A stretch of 64,000 nucleotides of DNA. Source: Hortaea werneckii. Lineage: Eukaryota > Ascomycota > Dothideomycetes > Mycosphaerellales > Teratosphaeriaceae. The notes below the pieces were generated by a model, which was not told the origin of the DNA, did no database searches, and worked only from the letters and a program-made list of their open reading frames with translations. The DNA lies in contig JBAOKB010000037.1 in the NCBI GenBank assembly GCA_037044905.1, forward strand, positions 868,001-932,000, written 5' to 3'. This document shows positions 1 through 10,350 of this stretch, one piece after another. The translations under genes and the position numbers were made by a program. The stretch's first letter is position 1; every line of letters starts with the position of its first letter.

Positions 1-290
1 CAAGTTGCAGGACGCTACTAAGCGATCGCTTGAGTAGCGAGCGTCTAGGCTTTGCCCTTATCGTGCAGATGAAGGTATCTACACAACGCGCGTGAGCTCG
101 TGCCCGTCGTCGTTTTCCTCGTTCCTTAGCACATTTGGGGGCATGAGGAATCAGGTACACCTTTGAACAGCGGGGGTGGGCCCATTGAAACGGACTTCCT
201 CAGTCAGATTTCCTAAAACTCAGTCACTGCTCGCCGCTCCCTCCCTCGCTCCCCTCGACAAGCATTCCACACAAGATAAGAACATAAAAA
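1..290. other. window edge, no gene seen
   Basis: No supportable coding region. The last part is presumably the promoter and 5' leader of the small zinc-protein gene that starts at 291. The short overlapping reading frames here have no recognisable composition or motif. Confidence 0.5.
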
Positions 291-635
291 ATGAAAATGC
301 GCGCTATATGCCACTGCACCGCAATCGCCCTCACAGCCCCACCTCCTACGGGCCGCATGCTCGAATGCCAATGTACCGTATGCTATCGCTACGGCGTCAT
401 CTGGGCGTACTACCCGCTCAGCGAAGTCGCCATTACGAAGAAAAAAGGCGTTGAAACGCGGACCTACGCCTGGTCGAAGCGGAATATCGAGTTTCATGCC
501 TGCGGGAAGTGCCATTGTGTGATGTTTTGGTATCCGACGGATCCCGGGAGGATTGGGAAGATGGGGGTTAATGCTCGGATGGTTGTTGAGAGGGGGGAGT
601 TGGAGGGGGTGGAGGTTGTTAGGGGAGGGGGGTAG
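291..635 (+). CDS. GFA/CENP-V-type zinc-binding domain protein
   Basis: This single-exon gene encodes 114 residues. It carries the cysteine layout of the glutathione-dependent formaldehyde-activating enzyme (GFA)/CENP-V fold: CHC near residue 8, CQCTVC near 26-31 and CGKCHC near 71-76. These cysteines would bind structural and catalytic zinc. Hydrophobic GVIWAYY and VMFWYP stretches follow the second and third groups, and an MGVNARM segment lies near the C-terminus, all usual for fungal members. The length fits the single-domain family. I started at the ATG at 291, which follows an A-rich leader. Family members are mostly uncharacterised carbon-sulfur lyase-like proteins, so no specific substrate can be assigned. 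The 3' end is G-rich and the stop falls about where family members end, so the gene looks complete. Confidence 0.7.
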   Translation: MKMRAICHCTAIALTAPPPTGRMLECQCTVCYRYGVIWAYYPLSEVAITKKKGVETRTYAWSKRNIEFHACGKCHCVMFWYPTDPGRIGKMGVNARMVVERGELEGVEVVRGGG

Positions 636-865
636 TGTAGGTGAGGAAGTCGGTTGATGTAGTTGGGACCTGTGGTGGATGAGTTGCGGGTATGTTCGCT
701 CGTGTGAGAATCTGGGTGTCGTCCTCAATCATGTGTTCCGCCTTGCTGACTGGCATTGTAGGGTGCAATCGCTAGTTTGAGCGAATGTATATACACATGT
801 TCGCGATTGGGATAAAAACAGTCATGCTTACTTAATACGCGCAATTCTCCTATTCGAGTTTGACC

Positions 866-3800
866 CTAGATAACCTCATCCCGTCTGTAGGATAGGTTAT
901 AGCACCCCTCTATTTTTGTAGAGCTATAAGGTATGAGCTTCACCGGCGCGACTAGTCCCTGTGCAGCCTCTTCCCGTGGCGCCGGCGCTGTCAAAGTGAC
1001 TGGCACGCCTGCCACCGAAATTTGCTCCCAATATTCGCGCACTGCAGCTCCCAGCGTCGTGGCAGTAACGATCGTAATGGAATTATCGCCATCAACGAGG
1101 AAGGAGGATATGTCGGCGACCGGCGCAACGGGGTCAAGAGGAGCGACTTGATGACCGTTGACCCAGACGCGGGCGGTATTGAGTATATAGGCAAGATCGA
1201 TTTCGGCGCCGCTGCTGCCGGCTTGTGCATCGGAGGCTGACCCTGGCGGCCAGGTGAAGTTTGTGCTGTAGAAGCCGACACCGGATGTGTTGCGTAACGA
1301 GTCAGAAATCTCGCTCCAGGGCTGGAGTGAGGGGAGTGAGAAGGCGCTACTGTTGGTTTTGACAGCCTCGTAGGTGTAGTCGGCATCGGTGGAGGTTTTA
1401 TTGGGTGCGGTCCATGACTCGACGATGAGGGTCCAGTCGCTCAGCTCCACGGCCGAGGCTGCGGCGGGGAGCTTGATGGTCTGCTCAACATGGCATTCAA
1501 AGGTTTCGGCGGCTCTGTTACGGTTGAGTAGCTCGAACGTCGGAGCGGCCGCACTGGCAGCCCGCACAGACACGCCCTCCGGAAGGCGATCAAGGCTGCA
1601 TTGAGGCGTCTCGTCGTGGTGGAAGGCCAGGATGGCGGTCTGGTTGCCGGCGAGAGAGACCGGGATCGTCATGTTTTCCTCGTCATGCTGACAGACGCGC
1701 ACAGCAATGACTTCTCCCGTCCACGCATCATAGACGTACGGTGCCCCCAGAGCAGCAGCAACTGTCACTTTACCGCTCGACCGACCTTCTCCAAGAGAGG
1801 CGCCGCTTGCATCGTTGTACAGAGTAACGTAGGAGTGGGCACTGACCTCATCCTCTCGCCAGTAAGTCATCCATCTCCCGTCTGTCTCTACCGCAACCTT
1901 GGGAGTTATGCCGACATCTGAGATAAGAGATCGGGCCAAGCTGCCCTCAGGCACGATGTGGACCTTTTCCATCTTGGACATGTTCTCCAAGATCGAGTAG
2001 ATGGACTCAAGGTCCTTCTCATCGCTGCGACTGAGCACTGAGTCTGGGATGCCGCCGTAGAAGACAATGGGGAGACCGTTCGATGCAAATTCCTCGAGCT
2101 TCTGCACGCCAGCGAGGGTCATGCTGTCATTCTGCCGCACGACGAACGCTTTGTATGCTTGGCGTTCCGGAGCAAGGATCCCGTCCTGGACGTACGCGTC
2201 CTCGAGATCGAAGTTGCTTGGGCTAATGTACCCGTAGGTGAAGCCTAGCACGCAAGTCAACGAACTGAACCAGAAGCCTCGCACACATGCTTGCACTCAC
2301 CTGCATCATCCATGTCCGACGAATTGTACCTTGAGAAAATTTCGTAGGTCGTCACATCGTAGACCCAGAAGGCCACGTCCGTCTTAGCGACTCCGCTTTG
2401 CGCGATGTGCTGCATCCGCGCAGTCCAGTTCATGTAATCGTCGTAGTACTCCCATGCGGGTTGACGGGGGCCATGCATCGCCGAGAAACGGTAGTAAAAG
2501 GTTGTGTAGCCCGGCCAAGTGGTATTAGGATAGTACCCCGAGTAGGGGTATCCGTGGTAGACTATGCGGTTGACTCCGCCTACTATCGAGCTGTCGGTAA
2601 GACGGTGCTCGTCAGCTTGCGCTCTTGATAACGACGAAGAGCGAGGGTTGCGTTATCAGACTCACAGTTTGGTATCCCAGATGAGCTCCGGAAGCGTCTG
2701 CGTATAGGCCTCTAGCTGGACTGCACCAAGCTCGTTGCTAATGATGTTTCGCCCAGCCAAGTTGGCTGGCGCCGAGAACTGTCTGTATGCATCGACGAGG
2801 TGCGCGAAGCCTAGAGACTCTGTCTCGGGAATGCCGACTGCTGGGATGTTGGCTGCCATCTCCATTGGCAGGTTGTAAACGATCTGCGCTGTATACTCGC
2901 TCTGCAAGGCATTCTGGGCCCAAGCTTGAAGTGTTTCGAGATATACACGGTTGAGCGTGGTAAGCTGGTGTGGATCAGTCTTTGCCATTTTGTCGGATAT
3001 GCACGTTGGATGTGCGATGCTACGCACCGTTTTGTAATAGTCGTTCAGATACGACATACCTTCATCTTCGTCGTCTGTGAAGAATCGGTCTGGTGACGGC
3101 AGTGGCCCCGGGGTCTGAGACACGTGCGAATAAAGCAACGGCAAGTATTTGGTGAAATCGTATCCTATGATTGAGCGGAATTGCTCGAGCATCTTTGGGG
3201 TCCACCAGACGGCAACGCCGGTGCCGAACTCCATGCTATCTTCCCAAGCGTACTGCCCTACTTCTCGAACCAATTCGCGGAGGTCAAGATCGAGGAAGCT
3301 GTCTTCCCAAAAGTCGATCAAGAGTTTGGCACCTGCTTCAGAAAAGTGATCGTTGACCCAAGAACCATTCTGGACATAGCCATCTACAGGGCCTAGATGA
3401 GTGAGCATCGTTTCAGCAATAAGCACTATTCAAGGGAATCTACAGCCACTGTCACATATGGGCTTAGATTGCTGACTTACTCTGTGGGATTTGGACAATC
3501 TTCTCCGGGCTGACCTGCTCGCGATAGCCTGATCGCTTCTGATAGAATGCAAACAGCCGGAATTCTATGCCAGTGTCGCTGCTCGGGAAATTAAGATCCA
3601 GATGCCCATCTCCGCTGACGGCGCTCGAGACGTCTTCAAGCGAGTCGCTAGCTAGCACTTGCCGTGTCCCGTTGTAATAGAATGTATTTTCGAAGCCTGG
3701 TGTGGCAGACCAATTGGCGACCCGCGACTCCAGTACCAGTGCAATTGAAGCCGAGACGAACTTGCCAGAGCCCCAGCCAGGCAGAGTATCATTGAACGAT

Positions 3801-4267
3801 CCGCCAAAAGGTACGGTGGCGTTGAATGGGACCAGATCAAGCATCAGGCCTTCGGCGTCCTCGTGAGCAGGAACGCCAGATCCTTGATTCGGGCCGAGTG
3901 CGTAGTCCATCAAGAGTCCATGTTCCTTGCTTGATCGGAAAGCAGCACGAGTCGTGTTTCTCCATGCTTCAGTGCCCCAGCCGTACTTAGCCCAGTCAGT
4001 GACTGAGAATGCGGGCTCTGACTGCGTTCCACCGTAATTGTAGAAGCCTAGAAGCTCAAAACCGCCGGCACCAGCACGCTTGATCGCTTCGACGTCCTTG
4101 TTGATGATATCGTCGGACACAGTGGCATCTGGGACCCAATAGCGAAAGAAGGGTCGCACAGATGCAGGAGGGTTCGCGAAGTTGGCTCCAACGTCGAAGA
4201 CCTCAGGCTTGCAAGGAGCAGCTGAGGCCAACACGAGTGGTAGACAAGCTATAGCGAAGAGCTTCAT
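866..4267 (-). CDS. secreted GH106-like alpha-L-rhamnosidase
   Basis: Four exons on the minus strand (4267-3481, 3425-2666, 2590-2301, 2244-866) join in frame to 1,071 residues plus stop. Introns are GT-AG and 55-75 bases. The start at 4267 opens a signal peptide (MKLFAIACLPLVLASAAP). Two in-frame ATGs upstream (4291, 4297) would bury that signal, so I prefer 4267. Just after the signal come features of fungal GH106-type proteins: RPFFRYWVPD, an ADV-type EAIKRAGAGGFELLGFYNYG segment, then YALGPNQGSGVP. A long C-terminal region has beta-rich sequence ending in a jelly-roll-like domain (near RVWVNGHQVAPLDP). Many N-x-S/T sites fit secretion. GH106 enzymes release alpha-L-rhamnose from pectin (RG-I) or plant glycosides. 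Family and secretion are well supported; the exact substrate is inferred. Confidence 0.82.
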
Positions 4268-4492
4268 AGCATCGACTGTCGACAGCTTCATCGACAAGAT
4301 GAAATGTGCGCCTTGGACATACTTGCCGCAGGATCTCCTCCATCTTTAATACTTGTGAGAACGTGACGAGTGACTAAACAATAGGATCGCTTTTCCCCCA
4401 TGCCTGGCGGGGTGCTGCCCAGTGAGCAGGAGGCGTGTGTCCAGCCAAAACTCGCTACAATAACTCCCGAGCAGTGGATCAAGCATGACGGA

Positions 4493-4563
4493 TCCCGAGC
4501 TAAAGCGAGGCACAGATGTTGACACAGTGCTTCCCGAGCTAAAGCGAGGCATGGATGTTGACA
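4493..4563. repeat. two-copy tandem repeat, period 39
   Basis: Copy one (4493-4524) and copy two (4532-4563) share 32 positions starting TCCCGAGCTAAAGCGAGGCA, with only a couple of differences. They are separated by a short spacer. It lies about 230 bases upstream of the rhamnosidase start. It may be a duplicated regulatory segment or simple slippage; function is unknown. Confidence 0.75.
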
Positions 4564-4585
4564 TACGTATTGCTTTGTAGTCCGC

Positions 4586-5050
4586 CTACCTAGGTAGAAC
4601 TGGACGATCCTCGAGATTTCGTCCAATTGCATTATCGTGCGGGGTGTGGTCATGGACCAGCAGACGGAACCTTGAAGCTACATAGTACCTAGGTACCGAC
4701 GGAGACGATGGCCCGGGCAAGGCAGCAGTAATGGATGCACAGGCAAACAACATCAATTCCAAGCGAACAAGCTCTGTAGTGTAGAATGGCACGGCCGGAG
4801 ACGGTGTCGACGTCTGTGCATTTGCCTCTGCCTCTGAGGTGATCACTGTCGCAACTCCGTATTCGCGCCTACACGGAATTCAGAGGAACCCTTCACAAAT
4901 TCGCATGAAAAGGCGCTCGAGGCTCTAGAAGTAATATATAATAAATAGTTTAAGTAATACCAAATAGATGAAATAAATAAAAAAGATGGCATACAGGTAT
5001 CTACTACAGACTTTTGAAGTAAAGGGCTAGCGCGCGTATACCTAGGTATA
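4586..5050. repeat. three perfect palindromes with CCTAGG core
   Basis: CTACCTAGGTAG at 4586-4597, GTACCTAGGTAC at 4685-4696 and TATACCTAGGTATA at 5037-5050 are each perfectly self-complementary and share ACCTAGGT. A fourth ACCTAGGT occurs at 15957-15964. Three 12-14 base palindromes within 470 bases is more than chance would give. They may be protein-binding sites or a dispersed intergenic motif. Confidence 0.7.
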
Positions 5051-5149
5051 TACGAACGCAGATGTACAATAGTATTTTTCGCCGGTAGGGGGTAATCGGC
5101 TTGGAAAATCATGTGAGGGCAGACAAAATCCAACGAGCTTCTACGAGGT

Positions 5150-6356
5150 TCATGAATACGCCCGCTCTAACATATCTGCAATGCGTCCCCAACAGTTCTC
5201 CACGTCTTCCGCCCGGTAGTCCCTGCCTTTCTTGTAATGCGAGAAGCCGTGTTTGGCGTCAGGATAGTCATGCGAAAACACGCTCACCCCGGCCTGCCGT
5301 AGTTGCCCGGTGTACGTGTCGGCCTCTTGTTTTAAACAGTCCATGCCAGCGGTAATCATGAGCGCCGATGGAAGCTGGAGCTCGCTCAAAACTTTACTAT
5401 CAGCCAGAGTTGGGCGAATGAGCAGATGGGCTCGGTTGATATGGGTCGGGAGATAAGTATCTTCCATGAACTGCGCTATGGCGATGGGCAGACTTTCTCT
5501 TTGTATTGCCGTGCTTGCCCTCTCGAAGCGCTCGCGGTACGGTAGGCCAGTCTCCAGGCTCGGGTACAACATGACTTGCGCAACCTGGCGAAAATTGGTT
5601 GGCAACCTGCGCCGGTAAGTGGCGAGTGGACCATCCGTGAAGGCGACCAGTAGCGTCAGCGCAGCTGCCAAATTTCCTCCGGCGGAGTTACCCATGAAGG
5701 CGACCTTGGAAGGATCTGGCAGAACCTTGAGCGAACATTGTGAGCCTGAGAGCGCCCACTCCAGAACGTGGAAGAGTTGAAGCAAAGAGTGAGGGAAGGG
5801 ATACCGCGGCGCTTTGGCGTAATCAACGGAGATGACGACAGCATCAAGCTAGATCCCGACCATCAACAAACATCGTCCCCGCAGTCGCAACGACGGCAAC
5901 ATGGCCGCAACAGAAGGAAGATTGTCAAGCTGCACGCACCGCATCAGCCAACATTCTATCCTGACGCTGGCCATCTTCTGGCTGTCCCAATATGAACCCT
6001 CCGCCTTCGAAGACCAGGAGCAGAGGGCGTAGTCGGCCCGCGAAAGTGTCACCTGCTGGGTAACAAATCGCGCACCGAACACGACCAGATCCCAGTCCCG
6101 GGGTGTCGACATACACAGTCTCGTCGAAGTCGGATCCGTCACCGCTCAGCCACCAGACCCAGGTGCGCAACAAACTTGCAACCATATGGGTCCTGGGCGC
6201 CGTGAGTAATCCCGGCCCAGTGGTGACTGCGGGCGCAGCGAGCGCCGTCTGTTGCATGATCAAACGAGTCAATTGGATGATTTCCAGACTGAGGGCCAAC
6301 AATAACGAAGGTAGGTGCGATGGCAAATCAGCCGCCGTGATATCTGCGCAGGACAT
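5150..6356 (-). CDS. alpha/beta hydrolase, hormone-sensitive-lipase-like
   Basis: Two exons (6356-5940, 5848-5150) join in phase 0 across a 91-base GTGCGT..TAG intron to give about 371 residues. The C-terminal exon carries the nucleophile elbow GNSAGGN, an AGMDCL segment that fits the catalytic aspartate region, and YPDAKHGF with the catalytic histidine. The oxyanion-hole motif, normally HGGGF, reads EGGGF here (in VFEGGGFILG): the histidine is replaced by glutamate. The N-terminus is hydrophobic (PSLLLALSLEIIQLTRLI) and may anchor the protein in a membrane. The start is uncertain: 6356 is the first ATG in the open frame, but a further upstream exon cannot be excluded. The gene is divergent from the Baeyer-Villiger monooxygenase with about 200 bases between starts, so the two may share control. 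It would hydrolyse a carboxylic ester, possibly a lactone made by the neighbour (inference). Confidence 0.72.
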
Positions 6357-6552
6357 CGAATGTGTCAGTGCTGCTGAGGTCAGTCCATCGAGCTCCGCAG
6401 CGCCGGACACCAGCTTCAAATCTGTAAACGCAGTCGATTCAGCCCGAGTGCCCGATAGCCCTCATTCCTGTATCAACGCCATCACCTTTGCCGTTGTTCT
6501 CTCCTGATCAAGCCTCTAGTCAAGCGAAACCTACACGCTCGTCAAGCTCGAT

Positions 6553-9186
6553 ATGGCTTCCAATGCGAGCGACGCCGCTGCGGCATGGAATGAAAAGGAG
6601 ATTCGTACAGCGGATGGACTTCTCCATCAATGGCACTCGCAGTCGAGGCCCATTCGGGTCATCCACATCGGCGCTGGCGCGACAGGCTTGTGTTGCGCTT
6701 ACAAGATGGAGAGGCAGCTAAGTGACTACGAGCTTGTGTGCTACGAGAAGAACTCCGAGGTTGGTGGTAAGTAAACTGAATAGTAAAGACTCGCCCACGA
6801 CCGCCTTGATAGGCTACTCTGGCCCTGGCGCAGTCCAGCCGCAACAGCCGAGAACGCATGCTAATTACTTCATCTACTTGTAGGAACGTGGTACGAGAGT
6901 ATGCGTCCGCTGCTTGTGTCATTCAGAAGCGTTGTTTCTGACAGAGCGTATAGACAGGTATCCTGGCGCTGCATGCGATGTGTGAGTTCCTGGAACAGCG
7001 CCTTAACATAATCCCACTGACATGCGTGCGCAGCCCCGCACACTGTTATACATACACATTCGAAGCGAATCCGCACTGGAGCTCCTATTACGCCGTATGA
7101 GCACGAATCCATCCGATTGCGAGAGCGCCTCACTGATTTACACGCTATACAGTATGCCCCAGAAATCCTGCAGTACTTTAAGGACTTCCGAGATAGGTAC
7201 GATCTGCAGAGATACATCAGACTAGAACACAAGGTCGTGGGCGCTCGGTGGCTTGAAGACGAAGGCCAGTGGGAAGTCGAAGTTGAGCACCAGGGCAAGG
7301 TTTTCAATGATCGATGCAATATTCTCGTCAATGGCAGTGGCCTGCTGAATAAGTGGAAATGTATGGAAGGGCGGTTCTTGCTCGACCGCACCGATGCTAA
7401 CACTGCTAGGGCCGGACATCAAGGGTCTGCACGACTTTCAAGGCCAACTTCTCCATTCTGCTTCCTGGGATTGTAGGTACATCCCAACGTCGAAAAGTCT
7501 CGCAAGCCTGACATTGTTGGCTACGCAGCATCGGTGGAAATGAAAGGCAAGACTGTGGCAGTGCTGGGTACTGGCTCTTCCGCCATACAGATCATTCCCC
7601 AGGCGCAAAAAGGTATTGTCCCATTAGCAAAGGTGTTGCCTCCAAGCTAATGCCTGATGTCGCAGTTGCAAACAAACTCAAATGTTTCATGAGGTAAGTG
7701 ATGAAGCGGAGACATGCAAAGGGCGGAGGGCGCGGTCTGACAGCCTATGCAGATCCAATACTTGGATCGCGAGTCCGATGCCACGAGTCGAGGTGGATGC
7801 CCACAAGCAACTTGAGCAGGAAGTAGGCAAGGAAGCGCTTACAGAAGCTGATGCAAAGCTACAACAGCTCAATGTCAGGGTCGAAGATATCGAGAAGCCT
7901 GGCCTTGCAAATGGGATCGCTAAGAGCGATGTGTCCACCGCGGAAGGACGCAATGACGAGGCACCTACTCCAGTGCCCGCTGCGCCCTTGAAACAGGATA
8001 TCCAGCAGTAAGGATGATCGAACACGCGGGCATTCTGCAGCTGCTGACCACCAGCTTAGGTATTACTATAAGCCACACGAGATCAAGAAGATGGCGGAAG
8101 ACCCTGAGTATCTTCTAATGTATCGTAAGAAGATCGAGTTCGCCATGAATCATGGTTTCCAGATATTTTACAAGGACTCAAAGGCATCAAAAATGGTCCA
8201 GCAGTACATGGCGGCAGAAATGGCGAGAAGACTAAACTATCACCCGGAATTGACGAAGCATTTGATACCAGAGTGGCCGGTGGGCTGTCGGTAAGTCCTT
8301 AACACCGTTGTCTGCATTCACAGCGCTCCTCGACAGATGCTGACAGATTACAGTCGTTTGACTCCAGGAGATGGCTACCTTGAGGCGCTGGTACAGCCCA
8401 ACACACAACCGGTCTACAGTGATATATCCCGCGTCGATGCCACCGGCTTGACCACCGAGGATGGACAACATCATGCGGCTGATGTGATCATATGCGCGAC
8501 CGGGTTCGACATGGCTTGGACACCCCATTTCGAGCTTCGCGGCGTGGATGGCATCCGCATCCAGGACGCCTGGTCGCCATCGCCTAATTGCTATCTGGGC
8601 CTAGCGGCCCCGGGCTTCCCCAACTATTGGGTCATGAATGGGCCTCGAGGCAATCTATGCAATGGAACGGTAAGTTATAGTGCACTGATCCTGCGTATTC
8701 GATCGCAGCGACTGACTTGAAAACCAACAGGTCATTCCATGCTTCGAAACGCAGCTTGACTATGTCATCAAAGCTGCGAAGAAGATGCAGAGCGATCGTA
8801 TCCGCGCCCTCGAAGTGAAGGAGGACATTACCAAATCCCTCAACGATTACGTCGACACATGGCACGCTGGCGGCGTCTGGAGCGGAGACTGCAAAAGTTG
8901 GTATAAGAACAATACCAAAGGCGGAAAGATTATGTGTTGGGGCGGTTCTGTAAGTGCTATGAAGGACAGATTCCTGTTTCACGCTCATTGACAACGCCGC
9001 TGCTAGTCCCTCCACTACTTGAAGTCCATCAAGTACCCTCGCTGGGAGCACTTCCATATGCGTTACCTAGACGACAACCCTTGGGCTTTCTTGGGAAATG
9101 GCAGGACGCGGGGTGAATGGTATGACGACTTCGAGATGATGACTCCCTATCTACGTCTCGCGGATACGAGTTGGGACATTGAATGA
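6553..9186 (+). CDS. Baeyer-Villiger flavin monooxygenase
   Basis: Thirteen exons give exactly 634 codons (633 residues): 6553-6766, 6884-6898, 6954-6981, 7034-7094, 7153-7360, 7410-7472, 7529-7612, 7666-7693, 7753-8007, 8060-8290, 8354-8669, 8731-8949, 9007-9186. The FAD Rossmann motif GAGATG is at residues 40-45, followed by the ENRYPGAACD segment. The Baeyer-Villiger signature F-x-G-x3-H-x3-W-D (FQGQLLHSASWD) spans exons 6, and GTGSSA, the NADPH Rossmann motif, is in exon 7. ICATGFD and a C-terminal WSGDCKSWY region are also typical. The enzyme would insert oxygen next to a ketone, giving an ester or lactone, with FAD and NADPH. Odd points: three exons of only 15-28 bases, and a charged insertion of about 60 residues in exon 9 between TWIASPMPR and YYYKPHEI. 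It is divergent from the alpha/beta hydrolase. Confidence 0.9.
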
Positions 9187-9571
9187 GGCAGCCAAGCTTG
9201 AGGCATTAGATTGGGGAGTTGTTGAGCGCAGTTGTATACCTGTAGTCTGTTGATAGCTCGAATCCTTTTGCTTGCATGCTTAATCCAGGTTGATCGAAGC
9301 TCAGGCTCAAGTCTCGCCGTTGGTGCTTTGCCGTCAAGCCAAGCTTGGCATACAGGTGGAGGGGGGACGAGAGACCTGACACGTCTACGCTGACTCCGCT
9401 TTGGTCAGACCTTGAATGGCCCGTGAGTGGTCATGAAATACAATGTCCAAGCTAAAAGCGAACATGTAGACTGCTCTCACTCTTGTCCGCTCGCGGTCAG
9501 AAGCTCAACCATTATTCTCTGCCCTTTGACCCAGCATCGCATTCGATCACTCATCAGCCACGGCTTTCGAC
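9187..9571. other. intergenic, one 12-base palindrome
   Basis: No gene. It lies between the monooxygenase stop and the next start and contains the perfect palindrome GCCAAGCTTGGC at 9338-9349. It presumably holds the terminator of one gene and the promoter of the next. Confidence 0.5.
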
Positions 9572-10207
9572 ATGGACGACGTAGCGGGATACTTCCGGAC
9601 AGTCGAAGACAGCTTGCGTCAGGCAATTGACACAGCGTCATTGGGCATCCCAGTGACAGAGATCGCCATTTTCAAGACACTGGCCGAGGTGAACGCCGAA
9701 GCGCTAGATGCAATCCGTCAGGACTTCATCGTCAACTCCGCCAAAGGAGAAGGTGTCTTGGGGATCAGATGGGGTGCCTCGTTAGACGACCCTCGAACCG
9801 TGGTCGTGATTTTGGACTGGCGCAAGATTGAGGACCACTGGGCCTTCTGGCAACGCCCCGAGATGCCGACAGTCCTGGCGTGCATCAATCGATGGTTTGT
9901 GCCTGGCCCGCCGGTTGTTCATCACTACCGTTTCGATCCGCGCGGCACGGTCTCAAAGGATTACATACGGGTCTCGATCTGGGATCGAGGTGAAGTTGTC
10001 CCAGTTACTGATATCATCAACGACGTCCGTGGACAGCAGAGTTCGAGCGAAGTGAAGGGTGCCTTCGCTGTGGACCCTGGGCAAACTACGTGGTGCTGTG
10101 TGATGGAAGGGTTCGGGAGTGTGGACGAAGCAAGAATCGCGCCCATTGCAAAGAAGATGGAGAGTCATTTATTCAAGGCAGAGTATGTCGAGGCGTCGAA
10201 TGCTTGA
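9572..10207 (+). CDS. ABM-like dimeric alpha/beta-barrel protein, uncharacterised
   Basis: This intronless gene encodes 211 residues. It resembles the fungal proteins annotated with antibiotic-biosynthesis-monooxygenase (ABM)-type ferredoxin-like barrels. Two half-repeats are visible. The first runs from TEIAIFKTLAEV to ILDWRKIEDHWAFWQRPE. The second starts at KDYIRVSIWD and ends with the GKVE-like stretch. The ILDW..IEDHW segment is the usual edge-strand and helix of such barrels. There is no signal peptide or membrane segment. Proteins of this kind often sit beside polyketide-tailoring oxygenases and can oxidise or cyclise aromatic intermediates without cofactors, but many have no known activity. 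Its position between a Baeyer-Villiger enzyme and a P450 supports a cluster role. It is convergent with the P450 gene, with about 140 bases between stops. Fold assignment is by eye and only moderate. Confidence 0.6.
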   Translation: MDDVAGYFRTVEDSLRQAIDTASLGIPVTEIAIFKTLAEVNAEALDAIRQDFIVNSAKGEGVLGIRWGASLDDPRTVVVILDWRKIEDHWAFWQRPEMPTVLACINRWFVPGPPVVHHYRFDPRGTVSKDYIRVSIWDRGEVVPVTDIINDVRGQQSSSEVKGAFAVDPGQTTWCCVMEGFGSVDEARIAPIAKKMESHLFKAEYVEASNA

Positions 10208-10350
10208 CTCGTGGCAATGACATGTGACGGAAGTCTCGAGAAAAGCAAGATTGCCAAATCAGCACATTGCGGTCTGTTTTGTATATATAGAATGCGTTTC
10301 ACTGTGATCATAGGCCGGTGAAGGTTGACAATACATGTGCGCCGCCATCC

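Larger units (their letters stand above)
4268..5149. other. intergenic region with palindromes and a short tandem repeat
   Basis: No gene. The region holds the rhamnosidase promoter, a two-copy 39-base tandem repeat (4493-4563) and three perfect palindromes centred on CCTAGG (4586-4597, 4685-4696, 5037-5050). The last 250 bases before the hydrolase 3' end are A/T-rich. Reading frames here lack recognisable features. Confidence 0.6.
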
